Origin: Caryophanales bacterium UBA4694
GTDB lineage: Bacteria; Bacillota_I; Bacilli_A; RFN20; CAG-288
DNA: 64,000 bases
Assembly (NCBI GenBank): GCA_002404835.1
Contig: DHKM01000002.1
Coordinates: 32,574-96,573, forward strand
Reading direction: 5' to 3'
The position numbers and the translations under genes are program-made. Position 1 is the first letter of the stretch; every line of letters begins with the position of its first letter. Shown piece after piece: positions 24,881-33,220 of this stretch. Below the pieces are notes generated by a model, which worked only from the letters and a program-made list of their open reading frames with translations, had not been told where the DNA came from and searched no databases.

Positions 24881-26500
24881 TTAGTAATCCATTCCTGGAT
24901 TTCCAGCCGGAGCTGGGGTTTCAGGCTTTGGGATTTCTGTGACAACTGCTTCAGTTGTAATGAATAAGGAGGAGATACTAGCAGCATTGATGACTGCAGT
25001 TCTAGTAACCTTGGCAGGATCGATGATGCCCTTTTCCATGAAGTCGATCCATGTACCGGTCTTGGCATCAAAAGCAAGACCATCTTCACGATGCTTCTGC
25101 TGTTCGACGATATCGGCGCCTTCATAACCGGCATTATCACAAATCTGGCTAAGAGGAGCAGTCAAAGCGTTGAGAACAACATCGATACCCTTCTGGACAT
25201 CAGCATTGTCGGCTTTGAGAACCGGCTTCAATTCACGATAGACATTCAATAAGGCAGCACCTCCACCGACGACAACACCTTCGCTGACAGCAGCGGCAGT
25301 GGCATTGATGGCGTCTTCCAGTCTAAGCTTACGGTCTTTGAGTTCGGTTTCAGTTGCAGCACCGACATGGATGACAGCAACACCACCGGCAAGCTTTGCG
25401 ATTCTCTTCTGGAGATTCTTCTTGTCATAATCGGATTTGACTTCGCTGACCTGGCCCTTGAGTTCGTTGACTCTGTTTTTGATAGCCTCTTCGGTTCCTG
25501 CTCCATCGATGATGGTAGTATGATCCTTGGTGACTTTGACTTTCTTGGCAGAACCCAAATCATTGACAGTGATGTCCTTAAGATTCATATTGAGATCCTT
25601 GCTGAAGAAATTGGCACCAGTCATGATGGCAATATCCTGAAGAGTATTCTTCTGGTTGTCGCCAAATTCCGGAGCCTTAACGGCTACAACATTGAAAGTT
25701 CCACGAATCTTGTTGACAATCAAAGTTGCAGCGACATCATTGTCGACATCATCGGCAATGATAAGCAGAGGACGATGGGATTCGACAACGCTCTGAAGCA
25801 TCGGAAGAATATCCTGAAGATTGCTGACTTTCTGATCCGTGACCATGATGTAGGCATTCTCGAGTTCGGCGGTCATTCTTTCCTGATCGGTTACCATATA
25901 AGGAGAAATGTAGCCCTTGTCGAACTGCATACCCTGAACAACTTCCAAAGTAGTATCGAAGCCCTTGGATTCATCAACAGAGATAACGCCGTCTTTTCCG
26001 ACTTTATCCATAGCTTCGGCGATTGTCTTACCGATTACTTCGTCTCCAGCAGAGATGCTTGCAACAGAAGCGATATCTTCACTGGTGGAAATCTTCTTTG
26101 CTCCCTTCAAGATGGAATCCGAAACAGCTTTGCTGGCCTTTTCAATACCCTGACGGACAAGAACCGGATTGGCACCCTTGTTGACGGCTTCGAATCCTTT
26201 GTGGATCATAGCCTGAGCAAGAACGGTAGCAGTGGTAGTTCCATCACCGGCAATATCATTGGTTTTGTTTGCGACTTCGTAAACAAGCTTTGCACCAAGG
26301 TTCTGTTCCTTGTCTTCAAGCTCGATTTCTCTTGCGATGGAAACTCCATCATTGACGATGGACGGAGAACCATATCCCTTATCAAGAGCGACGTTTCTTC
26401 CTTTAGGACCTAAAGTCAATTTGACGGTGTCAGCAAGAGCATCGACACCAATCAACATATTGTCTCTGGCTTTTGTGCCATAACTGATTTTCTTTGCCAT
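24881..26500 (-). CDS. groL: Chaperonin GroEL
   Basis: 539 residues, the normal length. It begins MAKKISYGTKARDNML and holds the ATP-binding stretch LGPKGRNVALDKGYG, GDGTTTATVLAQ (catalytic Asp), ISVDESKGFDT, and ends in a short tail (APAGNPGMDY) in place of the usual GGM repeats. It forms the double-ring folding chamber for cytosolic proteins with GroES, encoded 24 nt upstream in the same operon behind a CIRCE element. Nothing abnormal is seen except the short, Pro-containing tail, which is known from other Firmicutes and Mollicutes. Confidence 0.98.
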   Translation of the reverse strand: MAKKISYGTKARDNMLIGVDALADTVKLTLGPKGRNVALDKGYGSPSIVNDGVSIAREIELEDKEQNLGAKLVYEVANKTNDIAGDGTTTATVLAQAMIHKGFEAVNKGANPVLVRQGIEKASKAVSDSILKGAKKISTSEDIASVASISAGDEVIGKTIAEAMDKVGKDGVISVDESKGFDTTLEVVQGMQFDKGYISPYMVTDQERMTAELENAYIMVTDQKVSNLQDILPMLQSVVESHRPLLIIADDVDNDVAATLIVNKIRGTFNVVAVKAPEFGDNQKNTLQDIAIMTGANFFSKDLNMNLKDITVNDLGSAKKVKVTKDHTTIIDGAGTEEAIKNRVNELKGQVSEVKSDYDKKNLQKRIAKLAGGVAVIHVGAATETELKDRKLRLEDAINATAAAVSEGVVVGGGAALLNVYRELKPVLKADNADVQKGIDVVLNALTAPLSQICDNAGYEGADIVEQQKHREDGLAFDAKTGTWIDFMEKGIIDPAKVTRTAVINAASISSLFITTEAVVTEIPKPETPAPAGNPGMDY

Positions 26501-26524
26501 AATCTTTCAATTCTCCTTTGATGA

Positions 26525-26806
26525 TTAGTCAACAACAGCAAGGATGTCCTTGTCCTGAATCAACATATACTTCTTTCCGGCTTCTTCATAATCGGTTGTG
26601 GAATACTTCTTGTAGATAACCTTCTGACCGACTTCAGCCTGAACCTTGATTTCTTTTCCGTCTTCGTTTGTATATCCCGGACCGACTGCGACGACCTTTG
26701 CGAGAGCGGATTCGTTCTCATGTGCAGTTGCGATGATGATTCCACCGACTTTCTTCTCTTCCGGAACCTTCTCCAACACGACGTAATCTCTTAATGGTTT
26801 AATCAT
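26525..26806 (-). CDS. groS: Co-chaperonin GroES
   Basis: 93 residues, the normal length of the GroES lid subunit. It begins MIKPLRDYVVLEKVPEE; the mobile loop that binds GroEL is recognisable around KKVGGIIIA, followed by VVAVGPG and the C-terminal YMLIQDKDILAVV. Strong Shine-Dalgarno (CGGAGG). First gene of the groESL operon; the promoter overlaps a CIRCE operator, so heat-shock control through HrcA is expected. Confidence 0.98.
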   Translation of the reverse strand: MIKPLRDYVVLEKVPEEKKVGGIIIATAHENESALAKVVAVGPGYTNEDGKEIKVQAEVGQKVIYKKYSTTDYEEAGKKYMLIQDKDILAVVD

Positions 26807-26849
26807 TTTTATGACCTCCGATCAATGAGCGTTTTCGCTATTCGTGAAT

Positions 26850-26877
26850 ATTATAAGTCCAAAATTAGCAATTTCAA
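26850..26877 (-). promoter_or_regulatory. Sigma-A promoter of groESL
   Basis: Minus strand: TTGAAA (26872-26877), 16-bp spacer, TATAAT (26850-26855). The -35 box lies inside the CIRCE element, so bound HrcA would block RNA polymerase. Confidence 0.75.
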
Positions 26878-26891
26878 GTGCCAAGTGCTAA
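26865..26891 (-). promoter_or_regulatory. CIRCE heat-shock operator (HrcA site)
   Basis: Minus strand reads TTAGCACTT-N9-AATTGCTAA. The consensus is TTAGCACTC-N9-GAGTGCTAA, so 15 of 18 positions match; all three changes are next to the spacer and the outer TTAGCA/TGCTAA arms are intact. Position before groES makes this a confident call. Confidence 0.88.
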
Positions 26892-26958
26892 TTTTTTTGA
26901 AACACAGTTTTGACTTTCTCAATTAATCTTACAAAAATATGAAAATTGACTATTTTTC

Positions 26959-26979
26959 AAAAAAACAATTCAAAAATTG
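26959..26979 (-). terminator. Weak AT-only terminator after the YhhN-like gene
   Basis: CAATT and AATTG form a 5-bp stem with a 4-nt loop, followed on the minus strand by seven Ts. The stem is weak; some read-through into groESL is possible. Confidence 0.35.
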
Positions 26980-26999
26980 AAATTTTTCTAATCTCTTTT

Positions 27000-27665
27000 T
27001 CATATGTCCCTGTTGTCATTGCATTCTAGCTTTGCAGTTGCAAGAACCATTACTGAAGAATAATAGATGAATCTGGCAAAATGCCCGAACATCAGAGAAT
27101 TTCCAAGTCCGATATTCAGCATTAACATAAAGTCACTTAGGACAAAAAGAAGGACACCTATCCGAATCTGATTGTTATACCTTATCGATATAGCCTCTAA
27201 AAGAGAAATGATCAGGGAATAAATGAGGAAGCCGGCTGTCAGAAGGACTCCGTTCTTATTCAAAAAGCATAGATTCAATGTCAGGAAAACGAGATAAGTG
27301 ATTCCAAATACAATCAAAATACCTTTTACTGGCCTGGATTTATAGAGAAGACAGACAAGAAGAAGGATGTGTCCTATTGAAAAAAGAATGCCACCTGCAA
27401 GAAAACTCAGGTTGATGCTCGTATCGCCGAGAAGGAAGAAAAACAAAACGATGCTGAGAACGGATTGTCTTCTGTTCTTTTCTTTGAGTAGCATAGGAAT
27501 GGAAAGAAGAACGGAGATGAGACCGATACAGAATTTGATTCCCCATTGGATCATGCGGATGGATTCTGTTTTATTCGAAGTCAGTTCTGTTTCTAGCAAA
27601 AGGAACAAAGCAAAACTGATCATAATCAGAATGGTGGAATAGATTTTCTTTGTTTTGGTTTTCAT
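27000..27665 (-). CDS. YhhN/TMEM86-like integral membrane protein
   Basis: 221 residues with about eight predicted membrane helices. Two stretches fit the YhhN family pattern: LGDTSINLSFLAGGILFSIGH in the middle and FVLSDFMLMLN near the end, each with a conserved Asp facing a helix start. Animal TMEM86 members are lysoplasmalogenases; the role of bacterial members is poorly known. The ATG lies 8 nt after a TATAAT box and has no Shine-Dalgarno, so a nearly leaderless message is expected. It stands alone between groESL and the LytTR remnant. Confidence 0.7.
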   Translation of the reverse strand: MKTKTKKIYSTILIMISFALFLLLETELTSNKTESIRMIQWGIKFCIGLISVLLSIPMLLKEKNRRQSVLSIVLFFFLLGDTSINLSFLAGGILFSIGHILLLVCLLYKSRPVKGILIVFGITYLVFLTLNLCFLNKNGVLLTAGFLIYSLIISLLEAISIRYNNQIRIGVLLFVLSDFMLMLNIGLGNSLMFGHFARFIYYSSVMVLATAKLECNDNRDI

Positions 27666-27673
27666 TTGATGTG

Positions 27674-27702
27674 ATTATAGCAATTGGAAGAACGTTCTAC
27701 AA
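27674..27702 (-). promoter_or_regulatory. Promoter of the YhhN-like gene, near-leaderless
   Basis: Minus strand: TTGTAG (27697-27702), 17-bp spacer, TATAAT (27674-27679). Predicted start near 27667, only 2 nt before the ATG. Confidence 0.7.
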
Positions 27703-27949
27703 TTAAAATAGCCATCATGAACACAGGATAGCCAATGATATATGTTACTTTATTAATTTGAAATTTGGGATTTTCCACACACTTCTTCCCAGTCAGCTTT
27801 GAAAATTACGCCTTGGATGGGATCGATGGATTCTATGTTGAGGACAATGGTGTTCTTGCTATTGATATTTGAAGTTTCCTCTAAACTAACTTAATATGTA
27901 TCTTTTATTTCACCTGCTGTTGACATATATCTTACAATCAATCCGTTGA

Positions 27950-28119
27950 GAACGAGCTTATGAATAAAGACTTTAATTTGAGCTATAAGGAAAGTAATCA
28001 GGGACGATGTCATCATTTTGAAAGATGATATGGTCATTCCTCTTTCTAGACGTAAAACGAATGAAGCAAAGTCGAGATACATGGAGCTGATGCAGGACAA
28101 ACTTATAAGTATCTACTAA
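27950..28119 (+). pseudogene. Remnant of a LytTR response-regulator gene (3' end)
   Basis: A plus-strand frame ending at the TAA at 28117-28119 reads RDDVIILKDDMVIPLSRRK then EAKSRYMELMQDKL. This is the C-terminal part of a LytTR domain; the intact regulators here have HVILKSQTEIPLSR and DVVLDGETLPLSR at the same place. Just upstream, one base out of frame, NKDFNLSYK (27963-27989) matches the preceding HKGFLINYK block of the 13079 regulator, so a frameshift separates them. Further up a stop-ended stretch, FENYALDGI (from 27798), may be a trace of the receiver domain. The rest of the 496-bp gap 27666-28161 holds the YhhN promoter at one end, a terminator at the other, and no intact gene. Confidence 0.6.
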
Positions 28120-28123
28120 AAAA

Positions 28124-28146
28124 GGCAGCTCAGCATCAGAGCTGCC
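28124..28146 (-). terminator. Terminator of the cysteine desulfurase/TtcA-like operon
   Basis: GGCAGCTC and GAGCTGCC pair perfectly around 7 nt; the minus strand runs into TTTTTT. Confidence 0.85.
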
Positions 28147-28161
28147 TACATATTGCGTGAA

Positions 28162-29058
28162 TTATTTCTTGGAATCGTAATCATCGAGGAAGGAATGGAA
28201 TTTACCACCATCCTTGTATCCGATGATTTTATCTAGAATGACGTTTTCCGCTGATTTAAACAGGTTCTGCTCGACCTGAGGGTTCATGTTCTTCAGCTCC
28301 TTGATGAGCTGCTTGGTCTCGTATCTTCTCGATCCTCCTCCACCGTTGTCGCAGACGGAACAGTTTTCTGTGAATCGACAGGCACACTGGATGAAGCGGA
28401 GCTTGTTCATATTTCTCCAGGCGATGATATCCTGCTCCCTCACGTAGTAGAGAGGGCGGATGACTTCCATACCTTCGTAATTGTCGGAATGGAGCTTTGG
28501 GAGCATGGTCTGGAAAGAACCGGCATTGAGAAGATTCATCAATATGGTCTCGATGACATCGTCATAATGGTGGCCCAAGGCAATTTTATTGCATCCCAGA
28601 TCATTCTTGGCAATCCGATACAGAGCTCCTCTTCTCATTTTGGCACAAAGGTAGCAGGGACTATGATCCTGGGAATTTGCAATTTCGAAGATGTTTGTTT
28701 CTACGATAGTGGCCGGGATATTAAGAAGACTCAGATTGTTCTTGATGACCTGAAGATTGATTTCGTTGTATCCGGGATTCATGACCAAATACTTGACTTC
28801 GAAAGGAAAATCGGAATGCTTATGGAGAAGCTTGAAGCATTCAGCCATGCACATGGAATCTTTTCCTCCGGAGATACAGACACATATCCTGTCATTTGGC
28901 TGGATCAGTTTGTAGTTTTGAATGGCGGCGACGAATTTCGACCAGATTTTGCGACGATAGGTCGTCGTAAGACTTCTTTCATATTCGTCATTTTTATCAG
29001 GAATATTTTTTTCCTTTAGTTCTTCTGTTCCTACGATTTCGGCTTTTTTATTTTCCAT
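28162..29058 (-). CDS. TtcA-like tRNA 2-thiolation enzyme (PP-loop ATPase)
   Basis: 298 residues. The ATP-pyrophosphatase loop SGGKDSMC lies at about 64-71. The family pair of Cys motifs is present: CYLC in SPCYLCAKMRRGALY and, further on, CRFTENCSVC, which in TtcA hold a [4Fe-4S] cluster. LGHHYDDVIETILMN is the conserved DD loop. TtcA inserts sulfur at C32 of certain tRNAs; other TtcA/TtuA-group members modify other positions, so the exact site is open. The start overlaps the end of the cysteine desulfurase gene by 11 nt, so sulfur donor and tRNA thiolase are coupled. Confidence 0.85.
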   Translation of the reverse strand: MENKKAEIVGTEELKEKNIPDKNDEYERSLTTTYRRKIWSKFVAAIQNYKLIQPNDRICVCISGGKDSMCMAECFKLLHKHSDFPFEVKYLVMNPGYNEINLQVIKNNLSLLNIPATIVETNIFEIANSQDHSPCYLCAKMRRGALYRIAKNDLGCNKIALGHHYDDVIETILMNLLNAGSFQTMLPKLHSDNYEGMEVIRPLYYVREQDIIAWRNMNKLRFIQCACRFTENCSVCDNGGGGSRRYETKQLIKELKNMNPQVEQNLFKSAENVILDKIIGYKDGGKFHSFLDDYDSKK

Positions 29059-30169
29059 GGATGATACCTCTCAGTGTTTCGATGAATTCCTTTAGTTCTT
29101 CTTTTGTAGTCAGATAGGAAATAGAAATACGGAAAGACTCTAACGCTCTTTCCTTGTCATGATAGATGCTCATGATGGTTTTGCTTGGTGTATTGGTGAT
29201 GCTGCATGCTGATTTCTGTGAAACACAGATATCCTTTTCAGATAACTTTTCAACGATTTCCCTGGCTTTATGCCCTTTTACGGAGATATTCAGGATGTAA
29301 GGGAACTCCAAGTTTGAATTGATGAGAATGGAATCGTCTTTCTTCAGCTCGTTTACCAAATAAGATTGCAGTTCTTTTGCTTTCTCAAGATGAAAATCCA
29401 AATTGCTTAAGGCAAGTTCCGTTGCTTTGATGCTAGAACAAATCAATCCAAGTGGGGCGGTAGAGGAGCGGTAGATGCTGACGCTGTTTCCGCCATGGAT
29501 AAGGGGAGTGAGAACGACGTTCTTCTTTTTCAGAAGGATTCCAGTTCCAATCAGCCCGCCATATTTATGGGGAGTGAAACTGACTAAATCTGCCCCTTCT
29601 AGTTCAAGAGGAATCTTTCCAACAGCTTGTGTAGCATCAAGAAGAACATGGCAGTTAGGATGGTCTTTTGCAATTTCAATCACACTCTTATAGTCTTGGA
29701 TGGCACCGGCTTCGCTTTCTACAACGGAAAGGCAGATGAGAATGGTATCGTTCCTGATTTTCTTTTTCAGATCGTTCAAATCGAGTTTGCCGTCTGAATC
29801 TGTTTTTATGAACTGAACATCGGCATTATAGCCCTCTCTTAGATATCCTAGGACAGCATTTGTAGAGCTATGTTCGAATTCGCTGACGAGAATGTGCTTG
29901 CCGAAACCCTCATAGGACTGGAAAAGCCCTTTGATGGCTAGATTGTTGCTTTCGCTGGCACTGGAAGTGTATATGGCTTCATATTCTGTTTCGTTCAGAT
30001 GGAAAACATCAAGAAGCTTTTGGTTCTCTTTTCTGTAGAGTTCCATGCTTCTTTTTCCCTCTTTGTGAAGAGAAACACAGTTTCCATGGTAATGGGTTTC
30101 GATGTCGACAAGGTAATCCAAGACTTCCTTGGAAGTCGGAAAATTTGCAGAATAATCAAGATAAATCAT
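29048..30169 (-). CDS. Cysteine desulfurase (NifS/IscS-like class V aminotransferase fold)
   Basis: 373 residues from MIYLDYSANFPTS, the normal N-terminus of the family; longer upstream extensions lack support. The PLP-binding Lys is in SFTPHKYGGLIG and the catalytic Cys in VSQKSACSITNTPSKT. ESNNLAIKG and LLDATQAVGKIP are conserved PLP-site segments. It takes sulfur from cysteine as an enzyme persulfide; the overlapping downstream TtcA-like gene suggests tRNA thiolation as the main use. A TTGAAA-17-TATAAT promoter ends 9 nt before the ATG and there is no Shine-Dalgarno, so the message is near-leaderless. Confidence 0.93.
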   Translation of the reverse strand: MIYLDYSANFPTSKEVLDYLVDIETHYHGNCVSLHKEGKRSMELYRKENQKLLDVFHLNETEYEAIYTSSASESNNLAIKGLFQSYEGFGKHILVSEFEHSSTNAVLGYLREGYNADVQFIKTDSDGKLDLNDLKKKIRNDTILICLSVVESEAGAIQDYKSVIEIAKDHPNCHVLLDATQAVGKIPLELEGADLVSFTPHKYGGLIGTGILLKKKNVVLTPLIHGGNSVSIYRSSTAPLGLICSSIKATELALSNLDFHLEKAKELQSYLVNELKKDDSILINSNLEFPYILNISVKGHKAREIVEKLSEKDICVSQKSACSITNTPSKTIMSIYHDKERALESFRISISYLTTKEELKEFIETLRGIIHGK

Positions 30170-30178
30170 AACGAAAGA

Positions 30179-30207
30179 ATTATAGAAGGAAATATTCTTT
30201 CTTTCAA
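30179..30207 (-). promoter_or_regulatory. Promoter of the cysteine desulfurase operon, near-leaderless
   Basis: Minus strand: TTGAAA (30202-30207), 17-bp spacer, TATAAT (30179-30184). Predicted start about 30172, three bases before the ATG. Confidence 0.8.
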
Positions 30208-30229
30208 TCCTAAGAAATGAAAACAAAAA

Positions 30230-30251
30230 CCTTCGGCAGAGTAGCCGAAGG
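30230..30251 (-). terminator. Terminator of the LemA operon
   Basis: CCTTCGGC and GCCGAAGG pair perfectly around 6 nt; a TTTTTGTTTTC tract follows on the minus strand. It overlaps the region upstream of the cysteine desulfurase promoter. Confidence 0.85.
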
Positions 30252-30275
30252 CAGTTGTTGTAAACGATGAAAGGT

Positions 30276-30944
30276 TTAGAAGAAGGTTCCTCTTGCCTTT
30301 TCCTTCATTTCCTTGGAAGTGGTGAATGGAATTCTGGTCGTATAACCGGCTCTGGAAGCCACCATGATCTTGACCGGCCAGGCATAGATTTCGGAGTTCC
30401 ACTGAAGAACGGAATCGTTATAGACTTCTCTGGCAGCGGTGATTTCTTTCTGGAGATAGCTGTTCTGCTGCAGGCAGTCGGCGATTTCTTTGTGTGCCTG
30501 GATGTTCGGATAGGCTTCAAAAGCAAGATTGATGGCATTCTGCATGCCATCGAGCTTCTGGGCAACTTCATTTCTGGTTGCATCGGCATTTGGATTGACG
30601 CCGCCTCTATATGCAGCGACAGACTTCAAAACATCTTTATCCAAATCGATGGCTTTGTCAAGAAGCTTGGCAGCATTCTGAAGAATGACGACTCTCTGCT
30701 CGAGGTAATTGTCAATTTGGGAAGCATTGTGCTGGATTTTCTGCTGAAGCTGACCGAAATAGGATTTGGCCTTCATGCAAAGGATAAGATAAATGACGCC
30801 AGGGATGATACCAAGAAGGAACAAAAAGACAACAAACACATATGTTCCTGCAGTAACTTTCGGACTGACCTGCTTATCGATAACGTGAACGTCACGGCCT
30901 TCTTCTCTAATAGGATCTTTTGTTTCGTCTAATTCATTAGCCAT
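30276..30944 (-). CDS. LemA family membrane protein
   Basis: 222 residues. A short N-terminal region precedes one membrane helix (about 32-55); the rest is a long helical domain with the LemA hallmarks: QRVVILQNAAKLLDKA, EAYPNIQAHKEI and AREVYNDSVLQWNSEI. The Cys of the signal-like region (LILCMKAKS) is not in a proper lipobox. LemA proteins are widespread with no agreed biochemical role. Last gene of an operon with a 621-residue membrane protein and a zinc-ribbon protein; spacings of 46 and 38 nt. Confidence 0.88.
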   Translation of the reverse strand: MANELDETKDPIREEGRDVHVIDKQVSPKVTAGTYVFVVFLFLLGIIPGVIYLILCMKAKSYFGQLQQKIQHNASQIDNYLEQRVVILQNAAKLLDKAIDLDKDVLKSVAAYRGGVNPNADATRNEVAQKLDGMQNAINLAFEAYPNIQAHKEIADCLQQNSYLQKEITAAREVYNDSVLQWNSEIYAWPVKIMVASRAGYTTRIPFTTSKEMKEKARGTFF

Positions 30945-30990
30945 AGGTAATCCTCCTTTTTGGGTTGGCTTATTGTATCATGTATTCTTT

Positions 30991-32856
30991 TTAGTTACTA
31001 TCTTTTGTTTTGAATGTGTTCACGAATTGTTGGTAACTAGGTACGTCTTTGCCATTGGATGGAACGATGTAGGCAAGAAGCCTTCTCTCAAAGTGAATGG
31101 CTTTGTTGGACTTGAGAATTTCCATGGCATTTCTGAAGCCATCGTTCTGCATGAGATTGTTGAAGTCATAACGGGAAGCATCATAGTTCTGGACTCCCAT
31201 AAACGTGGTTCTCTGGATAGGATCATATTGGACCCAATGAACCGGAATGGTATGCAATCTTCCGTCACCACCCATTTTGGTGATATAGTCGACCATCGGT
31301 GTTCCTTTGAAAGCATAGGATGTGATCTGAATCTTGTCGATTCCACCTTCGCTTCCGAGATATTTTGCTTTTCGGATCGATCTTGTTGCTGCGTCTTTGG
31401 GATCCACCTCTGCACTTGAGAAGGAGTTAGCAAGACTTTCCTGTTCGAACGGAGAAACGTTCATATCCGGAGCATCCGTTCCATAGATGGTCTCTACGCT
31501 CTTGGTCTGCTGATAGAGAGGTATGGAGAGGAGTGGGGCAAGATCGAAATAGAGGGAACGGAAGAAACCAAAATTGTAATCTACGAATTTCTTTCTGGCA
31601 TTTCTACAGTCGAAGTCAGCATAATCTGCCGGATTTGAATAGAGGTTCTGGCTTTGGGCATGCTGGGAGAAGATGTAGTTGAGATTCCTTTTCTTTATGA
31701 AGGTGAAATCATCTCCATAAGGTGCTTTTGATTTGATCAGCTTGACCATGTTGTTCTGGGCAAGAGGAGTAAAGAGAAGTCGGAATTGAAGTTCGTCGTC
31801 TCTGTCGATGGCATGGAAGAGAGAATCGAATTCATCATTTCCCATTTTGGTGAAATTCGTATTCGGATCATTGTCGGTCAAAGCTTTTTCTGCAATCTTA
31901 TCGAGCTTCTTCGACGTTCTCTGAACCTGTTTTTTGATTGCTTTTTCATTGGCATCAGCATTTACCTGCGGCTCTCTGGAGAAGGAAAGCTTTTCAGCGG
32001 CATCATTACCATAGACCAGGAAGGTCTCGAAGGAATAGTTCGGACATGGTTTTATGACAGTGGCAGTCAAAGTCTGAGTATGTGTGACTGTATGTCTGTT
32101 TCCTTTTGAATCGGTCGTTGTTGTCGTCCAAGTGATGACGATGCTGCCTGTGTAGGTCTTGTCTATCATCTCTTCCTTGTGAATTCTTTCAACGAGGAAT
32201 GGATTACCCGTCACGCTTCCAGAGAGGACGAAGTAATTGGATAAGTGATGGTCCGATTCGACATCGATTCCGTATTTTTTCTTCAAATAGATATACTTGC
32301 TGTCGTCGAATTTGTCATCCAGTTGAATGAGAGGAGTTACTTTTTTTACGATATTTGCTGTATCTGACCAGTCAAACATGGAATTCAAGGAAGCCATCTG
32401 GTCATAACAGGTCTTTTTGATTGCGTTAGCTTCATCAAGTAATTTGTTGGCGATATTCTGTCTCTTTTCGATAATCTTGTTCAGCTTTTTGAAAATGCAG
32501 ACCAAGTCGATGATTCCGAGTACAATCGATAATGGGCCTACAATGAAACCGACAAGTTTGAGCGAACCATCCGATTTCACTCCGATGATAATCAATAAAA
32601 TCCCTACGATAAACAGAATTACGGCTAAGACGATCAGGAATATGCGAATGCCCTTGCTGGAATTTGCTTTTCCAAGTGCCTGCTGGTATTCCTTGTCTTT
32701 GGCGTAGTATTTGTCTGCAGTCTGACTGTTTAGATCCTGGTCTAGAGAAGATTTCTTGACGAGTTCATCGAAGTAGTTGTTTGCTTCATCGATGCTTTTT
32801 TGTCTGAATACTCTGTTGTACTCGTCTAGTGGCTCAAGAATTTCATCGTTTTCCAT
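30991..32856 (-). CDS. Large two-helix membrane protein of a LemA operon
   Basis: 621 residues. A helical N-terminal part (to about 70) precedes two membrane helices (about 72-92 and 98-117) and a cytoplasm- or exterior-facing domain of 500 residues. The stretch TGSIVITWTTTTTDSKGNRH and the following TLTATVIKPCPNY look like a beta-sheet segment; otherwise I recognise no motif. Its position beside LemA matches the large companion proteins (some annotated DUF3137) seen next to LemA in other Firmicutes and Mollicutes, but I cannot confirm membership. Function unknown. Confidence 0.75.
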   Translation of the reverse strand: MENDEILEPLDEYNRVFRQKSIDEANNYFDELVKKSSLDQDLNSQTADKYYAKDKEYQQALGKANSSKGIRIFLIVLAVILFIVGILLIIIGVKSDGSLKLVGFIVGPLSIVLGIIDLVCIFKKLNKIIEKRQNIANKLLDEANAIKKTCYDQMASLNSMFDWSDTANIVKKVTPLIQLDDKFDDSKYIYLKKKYGIDVESDHHLSNYFVLSGSVTGNPFLVERIHKEEMIDKTYTGSIVITWTTTTTDSKGNRHTVTHTQTLTATVIKPCPNYSFETFLVYGNDAAEKLSFSREPQVNADANEKAIKKQVQRTSKKLDKIAEKALTDNDPNTNFTKMGNDEFDSLFHAIDRDDELQFRLLFTPLAQNNMVKLIKSKAPYGDDFTFIKKRNLNYIFSQHAQSQNLYSNPADYADFDCRNARKKFVDYNFGFFRSLYFDLAPLLSIPLYQQTKSVETIYGTDAPDMNVSPFEQESLANSFSSAEVDPKDAATRSIRKAKYLGSEGGIDKIQITSYAFKGTPMVDYITKMGGDGRLHTIPVHWVQYDPIQRTTFMGVQNYDASRYDFNNLMQNDGFRNAMEILKSNKAIHFERRLLAYIVPSNGKDVPSYQQFVNTFKTKDSN

Positions 32857-32894
32857 ACAATTATCCTTTCATAATGTGTCAACATAGACTCGTA

Positions 32895-33113
32895 CTAATA
32901 ATCGTAGTCATCTCCATCGTCCTGGATTTGAAGGTCCTCCCGAATCATCGAATGGTCTTCGTCGGAGACGGATGGTTTTTCCTTTTGATCAGAAAATTTT
33001 CCTAATGTGGAATGACCAGTCGACTTAAAGCTGGAACCGACGTGTTTGTGGCAATAGGGACAAATCCAATCTTCATCGGGAATTTCTTTTTTGCAATTTG
33101 GACATGTTTTCAT
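32895..33113 (-). CDS. Small zinc-ribbon protein
   Basis: 72 residues starting MKTCPNCKKEIPDEDWICPYC, with two CxxC knuckles (CPNC and CPYC, 15 residues between) that should hold one zinc. The rest is polar and ends in an acidic tail (DDGDDYDY), so it is probably an adaptor and not an enzyme. First gene of the LemA operon. TATAAT (33123-33128) lies 9 nt before the ATG with no Shine-Dalgarno, so the transcript is near-leaderless; a longer upstream start would run through that promoter. Confidence 0.75.
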   Translation of the reverse strand: MKTCPNCKKEIPDEDWICPYCHKHVGSSFKSTGHSTLGKFSDQKEKPSVSDEDHSMIREDLQIQDDGDDYDY

Positions 33114-33122
33114 AATGCAAAT

Positions 33123-33128
33123 ATTATA
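33123..33128 (-). promoter_or_regulatory. -10 box of the LemA operon
   Basis: TATAAT on the minus strand, 9 nt from the zinc-ribbon ATG; -35 poor (TTTTCT at 17 bp). Confidence 0.5.
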
Positions 33129-33204
33129 CTTCATGAAGCGATGATAGAAAAAGGGAGAAGGAAACAATTTCGTTTGACAGGCAATAAAAAGAGGATGGAT
33201 TATG

Positions 33205-33213
33205 TGCTAAAAT
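33205..33213 (+). promoter_or_regulatory. Extended -10 promoter of rdgB, leaderless
   Basis: TGCTAAAAT (TGn plus TAAAAT) ends 7 nt before the ATG at 33221; no good -35 box. The AGGAAG between is too close to the ATG for a normal ribosome-binding site. Confidence 0.5.
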
Positions 33214-33220
33214 AGGAAGT

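Noticed and set aside
26959..27000. A/T repeats around 26.96 kb considered as a CRISPR or satellite fragment
   Set aside because: Only a short AT-rich hairpin; no regular spacing.
27891..28100. 69-codon minus-strand frame in the gap before the TtcA-like gene
   Set aside because: It is the antisense of the decayed LytTR fragment, with no ribosome-binding site.
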